Source: RYN-230 sp036509255 (GTDB lineage: Bacteria > Actinomycetota > Actinomycetes > Streptosporangiales > Streptosporangiaceae). Taken from it: a stretch of DNA of 64,000 nt. The notes under the pieces were generated by a model that was not told the origin of the DNA, did not search any database, and saw nothing but the letters and a program-made list of their open reading frames with translations. This document shows, piece after piece, positions 47,962-57,831 of this stretch. The translations under genes and the position numbers were made by a program. The DNA lies in contig DATCFY010000058.1 of the NCBI GenBank assembly GCA_036509255.1, positions 1-64,000 of the forward strand, read 5' to 3'. How positions within the stretch are numbered: position 1 is the stretch's first letter; every line of letters starts with the position of its first letter.

Positions 47962-50900
47962 CCGGGGCCAGCCCGGCGGCCGCGGCCATGGCCGCGGCCT
48001 CGCCCCGGCTGGACGCGCCCAGCTTGCCGAGGATGTTGGACACGTGCACGCTGGCTGTCTTGGGCGCGATGAACAGCGCGGCGGCGATCTCCCGGTTGCT
48101 GCGCCCGGCCACCAGCAGCCGCAGCACCTCGCGTTCCCGGCCGGTCAGCCCGGCCAGGACGTCGGCCGGACCGCCGCCCGCTCCCGTTTCGCGCTGACCG
48201 CTCCCCGGCTGGCCAGTCCCGCCCGCGCCGTTGCTGGCTGGCCGGGCGAGCCGGGCCCGCCGCCCGAGATCGCGGAGCGCGGACGCCAGCGGTGCCGCGC
48301 CCAGCTGGTCCGCCACGGCCATCGCGAGCGACCACTCCCGCTCTGCCTCGGGCCGCCGTCCTGCCCCGGCCAGCGCCTCCGCGAGCCGCCAGCGGGACCG
48401 GGCCGTCTCGTAGCTGAACGCCGGGCCGAACTCGGTGACCACCGCCTCCCAGGCCTGCGGTTCGTTACGGCCCTGGACGCGGGCCCATTCCGCCTCTGCC
48501 CGGGCCAGCCAGCCGCGGCCGTCCACGCCCAGCACGAACTTAGGCCTGCGCGGGAAGGCCGCGCCTTCCCGCGCAGCATCGATGAGCACCCGGGCCGCCG
48601 CTTCCTCGGCCTCGGCGGCCTCGTTGTCCCCGGCGGCCCTGGCCTGCCGGGCCTGCTCGCCGCGGGCGGCCAGGCCCACGGCCGCCACCCGGATCGCGGG
48701 TGGCCCGTAACTGCCGTCCACATCCAGCTCAGCCAGGGTGGCGGCCACCTCGGCCAGGGTGGTCGCCGTGTCGCCGCGCCACAGGGCGTGCTCGGCCAGC
48801 AGGCCGCGGGCAATGTAGGCGCCGAAGCTGTCGCCCGGCCAGAACGGTTCCAGCCAGGCCCGGCGCTCCGCGACCTTCGGGCTGCCCCGGGCCACGTCCA
48901 GGAACAGGGCCATCGCCGAGAGCCGGGCCTCGGCCACCGTGGTCACCCGGACTCCGAAGCTGTCCGCCAGCTCCTGCGCGTGCTCCCAGCAGCCGTCCGC
49001 GTAGTGCGCCAGGTAGTGCAGGTACTGCAGGTCGAGCCCGTAGGGGGCCAGGCCCAGACCGGCCGCCTCCGCCCGGCCCTGGCCCTGGTGCGCGGTTTCG
49101 GCCGCCCCGGCCAGGTCACCGCTCTCCAGCTGGGACCGGGCCATCTGGAAAGCCGCCCGGAGCTCGATCCCGAGCATGGAATGAGCCTGGGCTTCCCGGT
49201 AGGCCTGGGTGAACAGGTCGAGGGCCGTCGCGGGCTCGCCCTGGCGCTCGGCCAGCAGGCCCAGGGTCACCAGCGCGTCCGCCTCCACCCAGGGGGCGGC
49301 CGCGGCCCGGGCCGCCGTCCGGGCCTGCTGCGCCCGGCGTTCGGCCGCCTCCTCGTCGCCGGTGTACATCAGCGTCTGGGCGTGGGTGGCCAGGGCCCGG
49401 GCACGTTCCGGGCGCGGCGGGTCGGCCGGGAGCAGCTGCACCGCCGCCCGCCCGGCCGCCTCCGCGTCGCCGGCCGCTTCGAGTTCGAGCAGGTAGTAGG
49501 CGAGGCGTTCGTGCACCCGGCTGGCCAGTACCGGGTCGGTATCCTCACGCAGGAAACCCCGGATGCGGCGCAGCTGCTGCACGGCGCGGGCGATTTCGCC
49601 GCTGGACGCGGCACAGTTCGCGGAGCAGAAGCCCAGGTGATTGCGGTCCTGCCCGGCCAGCCGCTCCGGCTCGCTGACCCGCTCCCACAGTGCGAGCGCG
49701 GCGTCGTAGTGCCGGTGCGCCTCGGCCGGGGCGGCCAGCCGCTCGGACTCCCGCCCGGCCTGCACCGACGCGGCGAAGGCTCCCGCGATGTCGTGGCTGG
49801 CCAGGCAGTGGTGGGCCAGCTCCGCGGCGGACCCCGGCACGGCGGCGAGCCGGCCCGGGTCGGCCAGCAGCTCGGCGAACCGGGCGTGCAGCCGGGTCCG
49901 CTCCCCCGGAAGCAGGTCGGTGTAGAGCGCCTCCCGGATCAGGGCGTGCCGGAACATGTAGCCATCCGCGCCGCCCGGGACCAGCAGCTGCTGGGCCACG
50001 CACTCCCGGATCGCGTCCTCATACTCCGGCTCGGCCAGCCCGGACGCGGCCCGGACGATGTCGTCCTCGACCCGGCGGCCGCCAACCGCGGCGGCCCGGA
50101 GCACCTGCTGGGCCGGGCCGGGCAGCCGCTCCACCCGGGCCAGCAGCAGCGCGGCCAGCCCGCTGGGCAGCACGTCCCCGCCCAGGGCTCCCCCGCCGCC
50201 CGCTGGCCCGCCGCCGCGGGGCCGCCCCGGCACCACGGCGGCCAGCAGTTCCTCCGCGTAGTAGGGGTTGCCCTCGGCCCGGGCCACCATCCGGTGCAGG
50301 ATGGCCGGATCCAGCGGGCCCTCGGCCAGCGCGGTCAGGTGATCGGCCATGTCCGCGTAGTCCAGCGGCCCCAGCTCGATCGAGGCCACGCTGGGCAGCC
50401 GCAGCAGCTCCGCCACCACCGGCCGGAGCGGGTGACGGCGGTGCAGGTCGTCGGTGCGGTAGGTGGCCACCACGGCGACCCGCTCCCGGTGCAGCACCCG
50501 GCTCAGGAAGGTGATCAGGTCGCGGGTGGACCGGTCGGCCCAGTGGAGGTCCTCGAGAATCAGCAGCACCGGATGCCCGTCGGCCAGCTCGGCGAGCAGC
50601 CCGAGGACCGCACCGAACAGCTGCTGCTGGGCGAGGACCGAGACCTCCCCGCCCGGCGGCGCCACCACGTCCCGGTCCGGCAGCAGACGGCCCAGGACCG
50701 GGCGGGCGGCGAGTGCGGCCGCGAGCGGTTCCGTTGCGGCGCCTGCAGTAGTCGTGCCTTCCCGCAGCGCGTCGGCGAGCGGCAGGTAAGGAATGCTGTC
50801 GCCCAGTTCCGCGCACCGCCCGGACAGAACCAGGAAGCCGCGGCCCGCGGCCCGGGTCGCGAGCTCGGCGACCAGCCGGGTCTTCCCTACGCCCGCATCG

Positions 50901-51013
50901 CCGCTGATCAGCGCGTGCGACGGGCGGCCGTCGCTGGCGTCGTCGAGCAGGCCGAGCAGGCGATTCAGCTCACCGTCCCTGCCGACCAGCCGTCCGCTCG
51001 ACGCCTTCAGCAT
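47951..51013 (-). CDS. large ATP-binding LuxR regulator (LAL/MalT-type)
   Basis: A 1020-residue STAND-type regulator. N-terminal AAA_16 ATPase: Walker A GDAGVGKT (about 38-45), Walker B LLILEDLHWADRST (about 152-165), and the sensor region AVVATYRTDDL. A long TPR-like alpha-helical middle follows (about 330-900), with repeated A-R-A-L-A-T-type helices. At the C-terminus is the LuxR HTH: LTGREREVLRLLVAGRSNREIAAALFIAPKTASVHVSNILGKLG (about 945-990). Such proteins oligomerise with ATP and inducer and activate transcription. There is no adjacent target operon on its strand. The first codon ATG at 51013 is the obvious start. Confidence 0.92.
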   Translation of the reverse strand: MLKASSGRLVGRDGELNRLLGLLDDASDGRPSHALISGDAGVGKTRLVAELATRAAGRGFLVLSGRCAELGDSIPYLPLADALREGTTTAGAATEPLAAALAARPVLGRLLPDRDVVAPPGGEVSVLAQQQLFGAVLGLLAELADGHPVLLILEDLHWADRSTRDLITFLSRVLHRERVAVVATYRTDDLHRRHPLRPVVAELLRLPSVASIELGPLDYADMADHLTALAEGPLDPAILHRMVARAEGNPYYAEELLAAVVPGRPRGGGPAGGGGALGGDVLPSGLAALLLARVERLPGPAQQVLRAAAVGGRRVEDDIVRAASGLAEPEYEDAIRECVAQQLLVPGGADGYMFRHALIREALYTDLLPGERTRLHARFAELLADPGRLAAVPGSAAELAHHCLASHDIAGAFAASVQAGRESERLAAPAEAHRHYDAALALWERVSEPERLAGQDRNHLGFCSANCAASSGEIARAVQQLRRIRGFLREDTDPVLASRVHERLAYYLLELEAAGDAEAAGRAAVQLLPADPPRPERARALATHAQTLMYTGDEEAAERRAQQARTAARAAAAPWVEADALVTLGLLAERQGEPATALDLFTQAYREAQAHSMLGIELRAAFQMARSQLESGDLAGAAETAHQGQGRAEAAGLGLAPYGLDLQYLHYLAHYADGCWEHAQELADSFGVRVTTVAEARLSAMALFLDVARGSPKVAERRAWLEPFWPGDSFGAYIARGLLAEHALWRGDTATTLAEVAATLAELDVDGSYGPPAIRVAAVGLAARGEQARQARAAGDNEAAEAEEAAARVLIDAAREGAAFPRRPKFVLGVDGRGWLARAEAEWARVQGRNEPQAWEAVVTEFGPAFSYETARSRWRLAEALAGAGRRPEAEREWSLAMAVADQLGAAPLASALRDLGRRARLARPASNGAGGTGQPGSGQRETGAGGGPADVLAGLTGREREVLRLLVAGRSNREIAAALFIAPKTASVHVSNILGKLGASSRGEAAAMAAAAGLAPADR

Positions 51014-51418
51014 TCCCTAAGTATCCCAGTAACCGCCGGCTTCATCGCGGACCGAGCAGCAGTTGCTGCCGTTTTGTGGTTTTTGCTCGGTCCCGGGTGC
51101 GCCACGCGAACGCGGGCCGGCCGGTCGCTCCGCCGGCCGCCCGGGCCCCGGGACGACGCCGGGCGGGGGCCGCGAGTCACCCCTGTTTGCGCAGGTCCAG
51201 GTCGGATCGCTGGCGGCAGCTATACTCGCGCCTGGTGAATCGCTGAGTGTCCGCTGACCCACGACCCGCGGGGCCGCCCGCGCCGACTGGATCACCCCGC
51301 GCCCCCCTGATTCTTTCGCGGTCCCCCTCGCCCGGCTGCAGAGCTACCACGGCGCCACGTACCGCCCGGCCCTGACCCGCGGGCCGAAACCTCATCGCGG
51401 TCACGCCGCGGCATGCGC

Positions 51419-51424
51419 TACCCT
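51419..51424 (+). promoter_or_regulatory. leaderless -10 of valS
   Basis: TACCCT ends 7 nt before the ATG at 51432. I looked for a T-box antiterminator (GGTGGNACCGCG-like) in 51020-51431 and saw none. Confidence 0.5.
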
Positions 51425-51431
51425 GGCCGCC

Positions 51432-54045
51432 ATGAGTACCGATTCCCGCCCCGCTGCCGCCGAGCTGCGGCAGGCCAGCCCGATGCCGCTCAAGCCGTCG
51501 CTTGAGGGCATCGAGGAGAAGTGGTCACGCCGGTGGGAAGAGGCGGGAGTAGTACAAGTTTGACGCTTCCGCCCCTCGTGAGGCGGTCTTCTCCATTGAC
51601 ACTCCCCCGCTGACCGTCAGCGGGGCGCTGCACATCGGGCATGTCTGCTCGTTTACCCACACCGACACGATCGCGCGGTTCCAGCGGATGCGCGGCAAGG
51701 CGGTCTTCTACCCGATCGGCTGGGATGACAACGGCCTGCCGACCGAGCGCCGGGTGCAGAACTACTTCCACGTGCGGTGTGATCCTGCGCTCCGCTACGA
51801 CCCGTCGTTCGTGCCGCCGGACCGTCCGGCGGGCGAGCCGGTGCCTGTCTCGCGGCGCAACTTCGTGGCCCTCTGCGAGCGGCTGACCAGCCTGGACGAG
51901 CAGGCCTTCGAACAGGTCTGGCGGCGGCTGGGCCTGTCGGTGGACTGGTCCACCCAGTACCAGACCATTGGTGAGAGCGCCCGGGCCATCTCCCAGCGCG
52001 CGTTCCTGCGGAACCTGGCCCGGGGGCAGGCGTATCTCGCCGAGGGCCCGACCCTGTGGGACGTGAGCTTCCAGACCGCGGTGGCCCAGGCCGAGCTGGA
52101 AGACCGGGAGGTGGCCGGCAGCTTCGTGCGCCTGGGATTCCGCCGCCCGGACGGCGCCGTGGTGACCGTGGCCACCACCCGCCCCGAGCTGCTGCCCGCC
52201 TGCGTGGCGCTGGTCGCGCACCCGGACGACGAGCGGTATGCGGCGCTGGCCGGCACGACGGTCACCACCCCGCTGTTCGGGGTGGAGGTGCCGGTGCGGA
52301 CGCACCCGCTGGCCGACCCGGCCAAGGGCACCGGCATCGCCATGGTCTGCACGTTCGGCGACACGGCCGACGTGACCTGGTGGCGCGAGCTCGACCTGGA
52401 CACCCGGCCGCTGCTCGGGCCGGACGGCCGCCTGCTGGCCACCCCGCCGGCCGGGATCGCCAGCCAGGCCGGGCGCTTGGCGTACCGGCAGCTCGCCGGG
52501 GCCACCCTGGCCGAGGCGCGGACCCGGGTCACCGCCCTGGCCCGCGCCGCCGGTGACCTGCTCGGCGAGCCGGAGCCGGTGGTGCACCCGGTGAAGTTCT
52601 ATGAGAAGGGCGACACGCCCCTGGAGATCATCACCACCCGGCAGTGGTACGTGCGCAGCGGGGGCCGCGACCCGGAGCTCCGGGACGCGCTGCTGGCCCG
52701 GGGCCGGGAGATCACCTGGCACCCGGCGTACATGCGGGCCCGGTACGAGAACTGGGTGAACGGCCTGGCCGGCGACTGGCCGGTCAGCCGGCAGCGGTTC
52801 TCGGGCGTGCCGATCCCGGTGTGGTACCCGCTGGACCCCGGCGGCGTGCCGCGTTACGACTCGCCGCTCACGCCGGATGAGGCGCGGCTGCCGGCCGACC
52901 CGGCCGCCGAGCCGCCGCCCGGGTACGCCGAGGAACAGCGCGGGCGGCCGGGCGGGTTCGCGGCCGACCCGGACGTGCTGGATACCTGGGCCACGTCCTC
53001 GCTCACCCCGCAGATCGCGGCGGGCGCCGCCAGCGGCCCGGACCTGGACCGGATCTTCCCGATGGACATGCGGCCGCAGGCCCACGAGATCATCCGGACC
53101 TGGCTGTTCTACACGGTGCTCCGCGCGCACGACGAGTACGGCGTGGCGCCGTGGCGGCATGCGGCGATCTCCGGCTGGATCCTGGACCCGGACCGGAAGA
53201 AGATGTCCAAGTCCCGGGGGAACGTGGTGACCCCGATGGATTCGCTGCGCCAGCACGGCTCGGACGCGGCGCGGTACTGGGCGGCCAGCGGCCGCCTCGG
53301 CACCGACATGGTCTTCGATCCGGCCCAGCTGCGGGTGGGGCGGCGGCTGGCCATCAAGCTCCTCAACGCCGCCCGGTTCGTGCTGTCCTTCGCCCCAGGT
53401 GCTGGCGGGCGGGACGACGGCGGCGCGGCCGGTGGTGTGCGGAATGGAGAGGTCAGCGAGCCGCTGGACCAGGCCATGCTGGGCCGGCTGGCGGACGTGG
53501 TGACCGAGTGCACCGCGGCGTTCGAGTCCTACGACCACACGCGGGCCCTGCACGAGACCGAGTCGTTCTTCTGGTTCTTCTGCGACGACTACCTCGAGCT
53601 GGTCAAGTCCCGGGCCTACGGCGAGCATGGGCCGCAGCCCGCCGCCTCGGCGACCGCCGCCCTCCGCGCCGCCCTGTCCGTACTGCTGCGCCTGTTCGCG
53701 CCAGTCCTCCCGTTCGTGACCGAGGAAGCCTGGTCGTGGTGGCAGGAAGGCTCCGTCCACCGGGCCAGCTGGCCCGACCCGGCCGGGCTGCGGGCCGTGG
53801 CCGGGGCGGTGGACCTCCGGCTGCTCGACGCGGCCTCGGGCGCGATCGGGGCGGTGCGCGGGGCCAAGTCGGCGGCCCGGCTGTCCATGCGGGCCCCCGC
53901 CCGGCAGCTTGTGGTGTCGGCCGGGGAGGACGACCTGGTCCGGATCCGGGCGGTGCTCAGTGACGTGCAGGCGGCCGGCAAGGTGGATCAGGTGGTGGTC
54001 CGCCCGTCAGCCTGCCCGGAGCCAGTGCATCACGTCACGCTCTGA
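51432..54045 (+). pseudogene. valS: valine-tRNA ligase gene with an apparent +1 frameshift near codon 40
   Basis: The N-terminal 43 codons from ATG 51432 (MSTDSRPAAAELRQASPMPL... WEEAGVVQV) end at TGA 51561-51563. The remainder, from YKFDASAPREAVFSID at 51553 to the stop at 54045, is in the +1 frame and carries HIGH (51631-51642), the GWDDNGLPTERRVQNYF block, editing domain, KMSKS (about 53200-53214) and anticodon-binding domain. The expected EAGVYKFD reads EAGV + frameshift within GGAGTAGTACAAG (one extra G, about 51549-51553). Starting at ATG 51688 would lose HIGH. With an intact frame it would be about 870 residues, the usual actinobacterial ValS length. As valS is essential, a sequencing or assembly error, a second functional copy, or frameshifting must be considered. 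Confidence 0.75.
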
Positions 54046-54093
54046 TGTCCGGGGGGGCGACCCGCTCCCCGGGCATCCGCAGCGGCGGCGACC

Positions 54094-54653
54094 CGTTAAG
54101 CCAGGCGGGCGGCCTGGTCGCGGCCCGCGATGCGCAGCTCGTGGAAGGACACGCTGAACCCGGATCCCTCGGGGGCCGCGCACATCACGCCGGCCAGCAG
54201 CTCGTTGTCCGGGGGCAGGTAGACCAGGGCCGCGAGGTCGGGCGGGCCGTCGCCGGTGCTGTACCGGATCTCGACCGCGTCACCGCGGCGCGACAGCCGC
54301 AGCGCCACGTCGTCGGCGTCGTCCGGCAGGTTCGCCACGGACCAGCTGGACATGCCCAGCGTGAGCACGGTGCTGAGCCGGGGGCGGCCCTCGAAGAACT
54401 CGATCCCGGTCTTCAGCCAGGTCCGGTCGTCCGCCCGGAGCATGACGCCCGCCTGGTCGTACTGGGCCGACCAGTTCCCGCGGATCCGCACGGCCACGTC
54501 CAGGTCGCCCGCCAGCACCTCGCCGTACACGTGGCCGCTGTCCCGGATGTAGCCGTAACCGGTGACCCGCCAGAAGTCGGTGCCCGGGTCGACGTTCACC
54601 TGCAGTACGTCGTCGGTCCGCTGCCAGCTTGCCGGCTCATTCAGCCACTCCAT
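54094..54653 (-). CDS. DUF1349 domain protein
   Basis: A 186-residue beta-sandwich (concanavalin-like) protein. WLNEPASWQRTDDVLQVNVDPGTDFWRVTGYGYIRDSGHVYG and VRIRGNWSAQYDQAGVMLRADDRTWLKTGIEFFEGRPRLSTVLTLGMSSW are the diagnostic DUF1349 blocks. The family is widespread and related to carbohydrate-binding/glycosidase-like folds, but lacks an assigned activity. ATG at 54653 follows CGGAGG. It is divergent from msrB. Confidence 0.88.
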
Positions 54654-54707
54654 GAGTCAACGCCTCCGTGATCTAGCCGAGTCGAGGGTAGCGGTATGGA
54701 GGCCGGG

Positions 54708-54713
54708 TAGTCT
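54708..54713 (+). promoter_or_regulatory. leaderless -10 of msrB
   Basis: TAGTCT ends 7 nt before the ATG at 54721. Confidence 0.5.
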
Positions 54714-54720
54714 CACGGGC

Positions 54721-55125
54721 ATGGACGAGGTGCGCCGAACAGAGACCGAATGGCGGGAAGTGCTCAGCCCGGAGGAGTACCGGGTCCTCCGCCAGGCGGG
54801 CACCGAAGCGCCGTTCACCGGAGAATACACCGACACCAAGACCGAGGGTGTCTACCGCTGCCGCGCGTGCGGGGCGGAGCTGTTCCGGTCCGACACAAAA
54901 TTTGAGTCGCACTGCGGCTGGCCCAGCTTCTACCAGCCGACCGAGGACGACGCGGTGATCCTCATCGAGGACAACTCGCTCGGCGTGCGGCGGGTCGAGG
55001 CCCGCTGCGCCAACTGCGAGTCCCACCTTGGTCACGTGTTCGAGGGCGAGGGCTACGAGGTACCCACGGACCAGCGCTGGTGCATCAATTCCGTGTCGCT
55101 GACTCTGGAGCCCACCGAAGGCTGA
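54721..55125 (+). CDS. msrB: peptide-methionine (R)-S-oxide reductase
   Basis: A 134-residue enzyme repairing oxidised methionine. Landmarks: the zinc-binding pairs CRACG and CANCESHLGH, GWPSFYQP, and the catalytic RWCINSVSL. Length and all motifs are normal for MsrB. The start follows a leaderless -10. Divergent from the DUF1349 gene. Confidence 0.95.
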   Translation: MDEVRRTETEWREVLSPEEYRVLRQAGTEAPFTGEYTDTKTEGVYRCRACGAELFRSDTKFESHCGWPSFYQPTEDDAVILIEDNSLGVRRVEARCANCESHLGHVFEGEGYEVPTDQRWCINSVSLTLEPTEG

Positions 55126-55524
55126 CCCCGCCGCCCGCCGCTGTCGTCGCCCGGCACCCGGTCCCACGAGTCACACTGGCCCCTCCAGCCCACATTTCAC
55201 TCGCATTATGCGCCGAAGCGGACAAAACACCCCGGAAAAGTGCACGTTCCGCGTGAAATGCCGGCGGCCGTCCCATGATCAATGTGACTCGTGGTGCTGG
55301 TGGTACGGGGGTGGGCACGTACAGGCAGGACGCGGTGATGAACCTCAGCGCGGTCCGGGCCACGCAACTGCTCACCTGAAACTCAAGAATCCTGATTCAC
55401 GCAGGTTTCGTTCATGTCGGGATGAGCGGCATGGATGGGACGACTTCCTGACATTAGGCAATGCCCTGGGTGGGTACTGTCCCCGGTGACGCGTAGGTGC
55501 GGATGCCGTCCGGGGGGGCGCATT
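55126..55524. other. intergenic region with a distant inverted repeat
   Basis: CCACGAGTCACA (55164-55175) and TGTGACTCGTGG (55283-55294) are exact inverted copies 107 nt apart. No clear gene lies between them; the segment is somewhat less GC-rich. The remainder up to the MmpL gene contains no recognisable gene. Confidence 0.5.
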
Positions 55525-57816
55525 ATGGGTAATTTCATGGCCGGGCTGGCCCGGTTCGCCATCCGGTTCCGCTACGCGATCATCGCTTTCTGGATCGTCG
55601 CGGGTGCCTTGTGCATCGCCTTGTTCCCCACGCTGTCCAGCGCGGTTAACACTGACAACAGCTCGTTCCTCCCGCCCAGCTCGCCGAGCGTGCACGCGAT
55701 GAATCTGGCGGCGCCCTTCCAGCCCACCAACGACACCACCGGCACCCTGGTCGCGGCGGGCAAGTCCTCGCTGAGCTCGAGCGATCAGCAGTCCATCACC
55801 AAGCTCGAGGACAAGATCGCCAAGGACGACCACGTCGTCTCGGTGTCTGACCAGGGCCTGTCCAAGGACGGCAAGGTCAGCAAGGCCCAGCTGGTCATCA
55901 ACGTGCTGACCTCGAGCACCAAGGCGTCCCCCACCGTCGCGGCCATCCGCTCCACGATGAGCAGCTTCGCGCTGCCGGCCGGCCTGTCCGCGTATCTGAC
56001 CGGGCAGCTGCCCAGCGCGGTGGACAACCAGAATTCCCAGGCCCACGCCCAGAAGCTCACCGAGGACCTGTCGGTCCTGGTCATCCTGGTCATGCTGATC
56101 ATCGTGTTCCGGGCGGTGGGCGCGCCGCTGGTCACCCTGCTGCCCGCGATCTGGGTGCTGCTGATGTCCGGCGCCATCATCGCCGAGGCGTCCAAGGCCG
56201 GGCTGCAGGTGTCCACCATCACCGAGACCATGCTCACCGTGCTGCTGCTCGGCGCGGGCACCGACTACGGCCTGTTCTTCATCATGCGGGTGCGCGAGGA
56301 GATCGCCGCGGGCGCGACGCCGCACCAGGCCATCGAGCGCGCGGGCCGGTACGTGGGCGAGTCGATCACGTTCTCGGCCGGCACGGTCATCGTCGCCCTG
56401 CTCTGCCTGCTGCTGGCCTCGTTCGGCCTCTACTCCGGACTCGGCCCGGCGCTGGCGCTGGGCGTGTTCCTCATGCTGCTCGCCGCGCTGACCCTGCTGC
56501 CCGCGCTGCTAGGGGTGTTCGGCCGGGCGGTGTTCTGGCCGCGACCGGTCCGGGCCGCCAAGCAGGAAGGCCTCTACGCCCGGCTCGCCGACCATGTCAT
56601 CGCGCACCCGGTCGTCACCCTGGTCTGCGGCGTGGTGTTCCTGGGCGTGCTGGGCGTGTTCGCGGCCGCGTACACCTCGAGCGGTTTCGGCGGCACGACC
56701 ACCGGCCCGCCCGGGAGCCAGTCCGCCAACGGCACCAACGTGATCAACAACCACTACCCGGCCGCCGTGGCGAACCCGACCCAGGTGCTGATGGTCTATC
56801 CGAAGTCGGTGTGGAAGGACCTCACCCCGGCCAGCCAGGCCGAGACCGACCTGACCAAGAAGTCCGTGTTCGCCTCGGTCGCCGGCCCGTTCGATCCGAA
56901 CGGCACCAAGCTGACCACCAGCCAGCTGAACAGCCTCTACCAGGAGCTGGGGCCGCCCGGGAAGCTGCCGGCCACCGAGCCGGCCGGCACCCCGGTCCCC
57001 GCCCAGCAGTACGACCTGTACCGCTCGCTGACCCAGTTCATCAGCAGCAACGGCAAGACGGTGCAGTACTACACGTCGCTGACCGCCGGATCACCGTCGA
57101 GCACCGCGGCGCTGAATGCGACGCCCGCCGTGCGCAGCGCCACCACCAGCGTGCAGCACGCCACCGGCGCCACGGACAGCGGCGTAGCGGGGCTGGCGCC
57201 CTCCTCCTACGACGTGAGCACCGTGTCGCAGAGCGACCTGAAGGAAATCGTGCCGGTGGTGATCGTCCTGCTGGCGCTGCTGCTCGGCCTGCTGCTGCGC
57301 AGCGTGGTGGCCCCGCTCTACCTGGTCGCGACCGTGCTGCTCAGCTACTTCGCGGCGCTGGGCATCGCGGTGCTCATCTTCCAGATCGGGGTGGGTGACT
57401 CCGGGCTGAACTTCGTGCTGCCGTTCCTGCTGTTCATCTTCCTGATGGCGCTGGGCGAGGACTACAACATCCTGGTCATGTCCCGGATCCGGGAAGAAGC
57501 GCATCATGCGCCGCTGACGGCCGCGGTCCGCACCGCCGCGCACCACACCGGGACCACGGTGACGTCGGCCGGCCTGATCCTGGCCGCGACGTTCGGCGCG
57601 GCAGGCATCACGGGCGCCACCAGCCAGATCAAGCAGCTCGGCGCGGCCATCGCGCTCGGCGTGCTGATCGACACGTTCCTGGTCCGCACGCTGATGGTGC
57701 CGGCCATCGTGGTGCTGTGCCGGCGCTACAACTGGTGGCCGTCGCACCTGGCGCGGCGCAACGCCCAGCTGACCGTGGATACGCGGCGGGAGCAGGCGGC
57801 CACGGTCGAGAGCTGA
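55525..57816 (+). CDS. MMPL/RND-family transporter
   Basis: A 763-residue protein with the two-half RND topology: TM1 at about 14-33, a periplasmic loop, a six-helix bundle at about 188-370, then a second loop and bundle (about 580-755). The first half has the essential GTDYGLFFIMR (GxxxDY) motif, the second has GEDYNILVMSRIREE. Such proteins export lipids or siderophores powered by proton flow. ATG at 55525 follows CGGGGGGG. Convergent with the haem genes; no linked lipid-synthesis gene is seen. Confidence 0.92.
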   Translation: MGNFMAGLARFAIRFRYAIIAFWIVAGALCIALFPTLSSAVNTDNSSFLPPSSPSVHAMNLAAPFQPTNDTTGTLVAAGKSSLSSSDQQSITKLEDKIAKDDHVVSVSDQGLSKDGKVSKAQLVINVLTSSTKASPTVAAIRSTMSSFALPAGLSAYLTGQLPSAVDNQNSQAHAQKLTEDLSVLVILVMLIIVFRAVGAPLVTLLPAIWVLLMSGAIIAEASKAGLQVSTITETMLTVLLLGAGTDYGLFFIMRVREEIAAGATPHQAIERAGRYVGESITFSAGTVIVALLCLLLASFGLYSGLGPALALGVFLMLLAALTLLPALLGVFGRAVFWPRPVRAAKQEGLYARLADHVIAHPVVTLVCGVVFLGVLGVFAAAYTSSGFGGTTTGPPGSQSANGTNVINNHYPAAVANPTQVLMVYPKSVWKDLTPASQAETDLTKKSVFASVAGPFDPNGTKLTTSQLNSLYQELGPPGKLPATEPAGTPVPAQQYDLYRSLTQFISSNGKTVQYYTSLTAGSPSSTAALNATPAVRSATTSVQHATGATDSGVAGLAPSSYDVSTVSQSDLKEIVPVVIVLLALLLGLLLRSVVAPLYLVATVLLSYFAALGIAVLIFQIGVGDSGLNFVLPFLLFIFLMALGEDYNILVMSRIREEAHHAPLTAAVRTAAHHTGTTVTSAGLILAATFGAAGITGATSQIKQLGAAIALGVLIDTFLVRTLMVPAIVVLCRRYNWWPSHLARRNAQLTVDTRREQAATVES

Positions 57817-57831
57817 GCTCCCCGGCGGGCG

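Noticed and set aside
51020..51431. T-box riboswitch upstream of valS
   Set aside because: No antiterminator consensus or specifier-loop structure could be recognised, and a -10 directly before the ATG argues for a leaderless transcript.
55085..55375. Minus-strand 96-codon frame between msrB and the MmpL gene
   Set aside because: No ribosome site, overlaps the msrB 3' end, no protein-like pattern.
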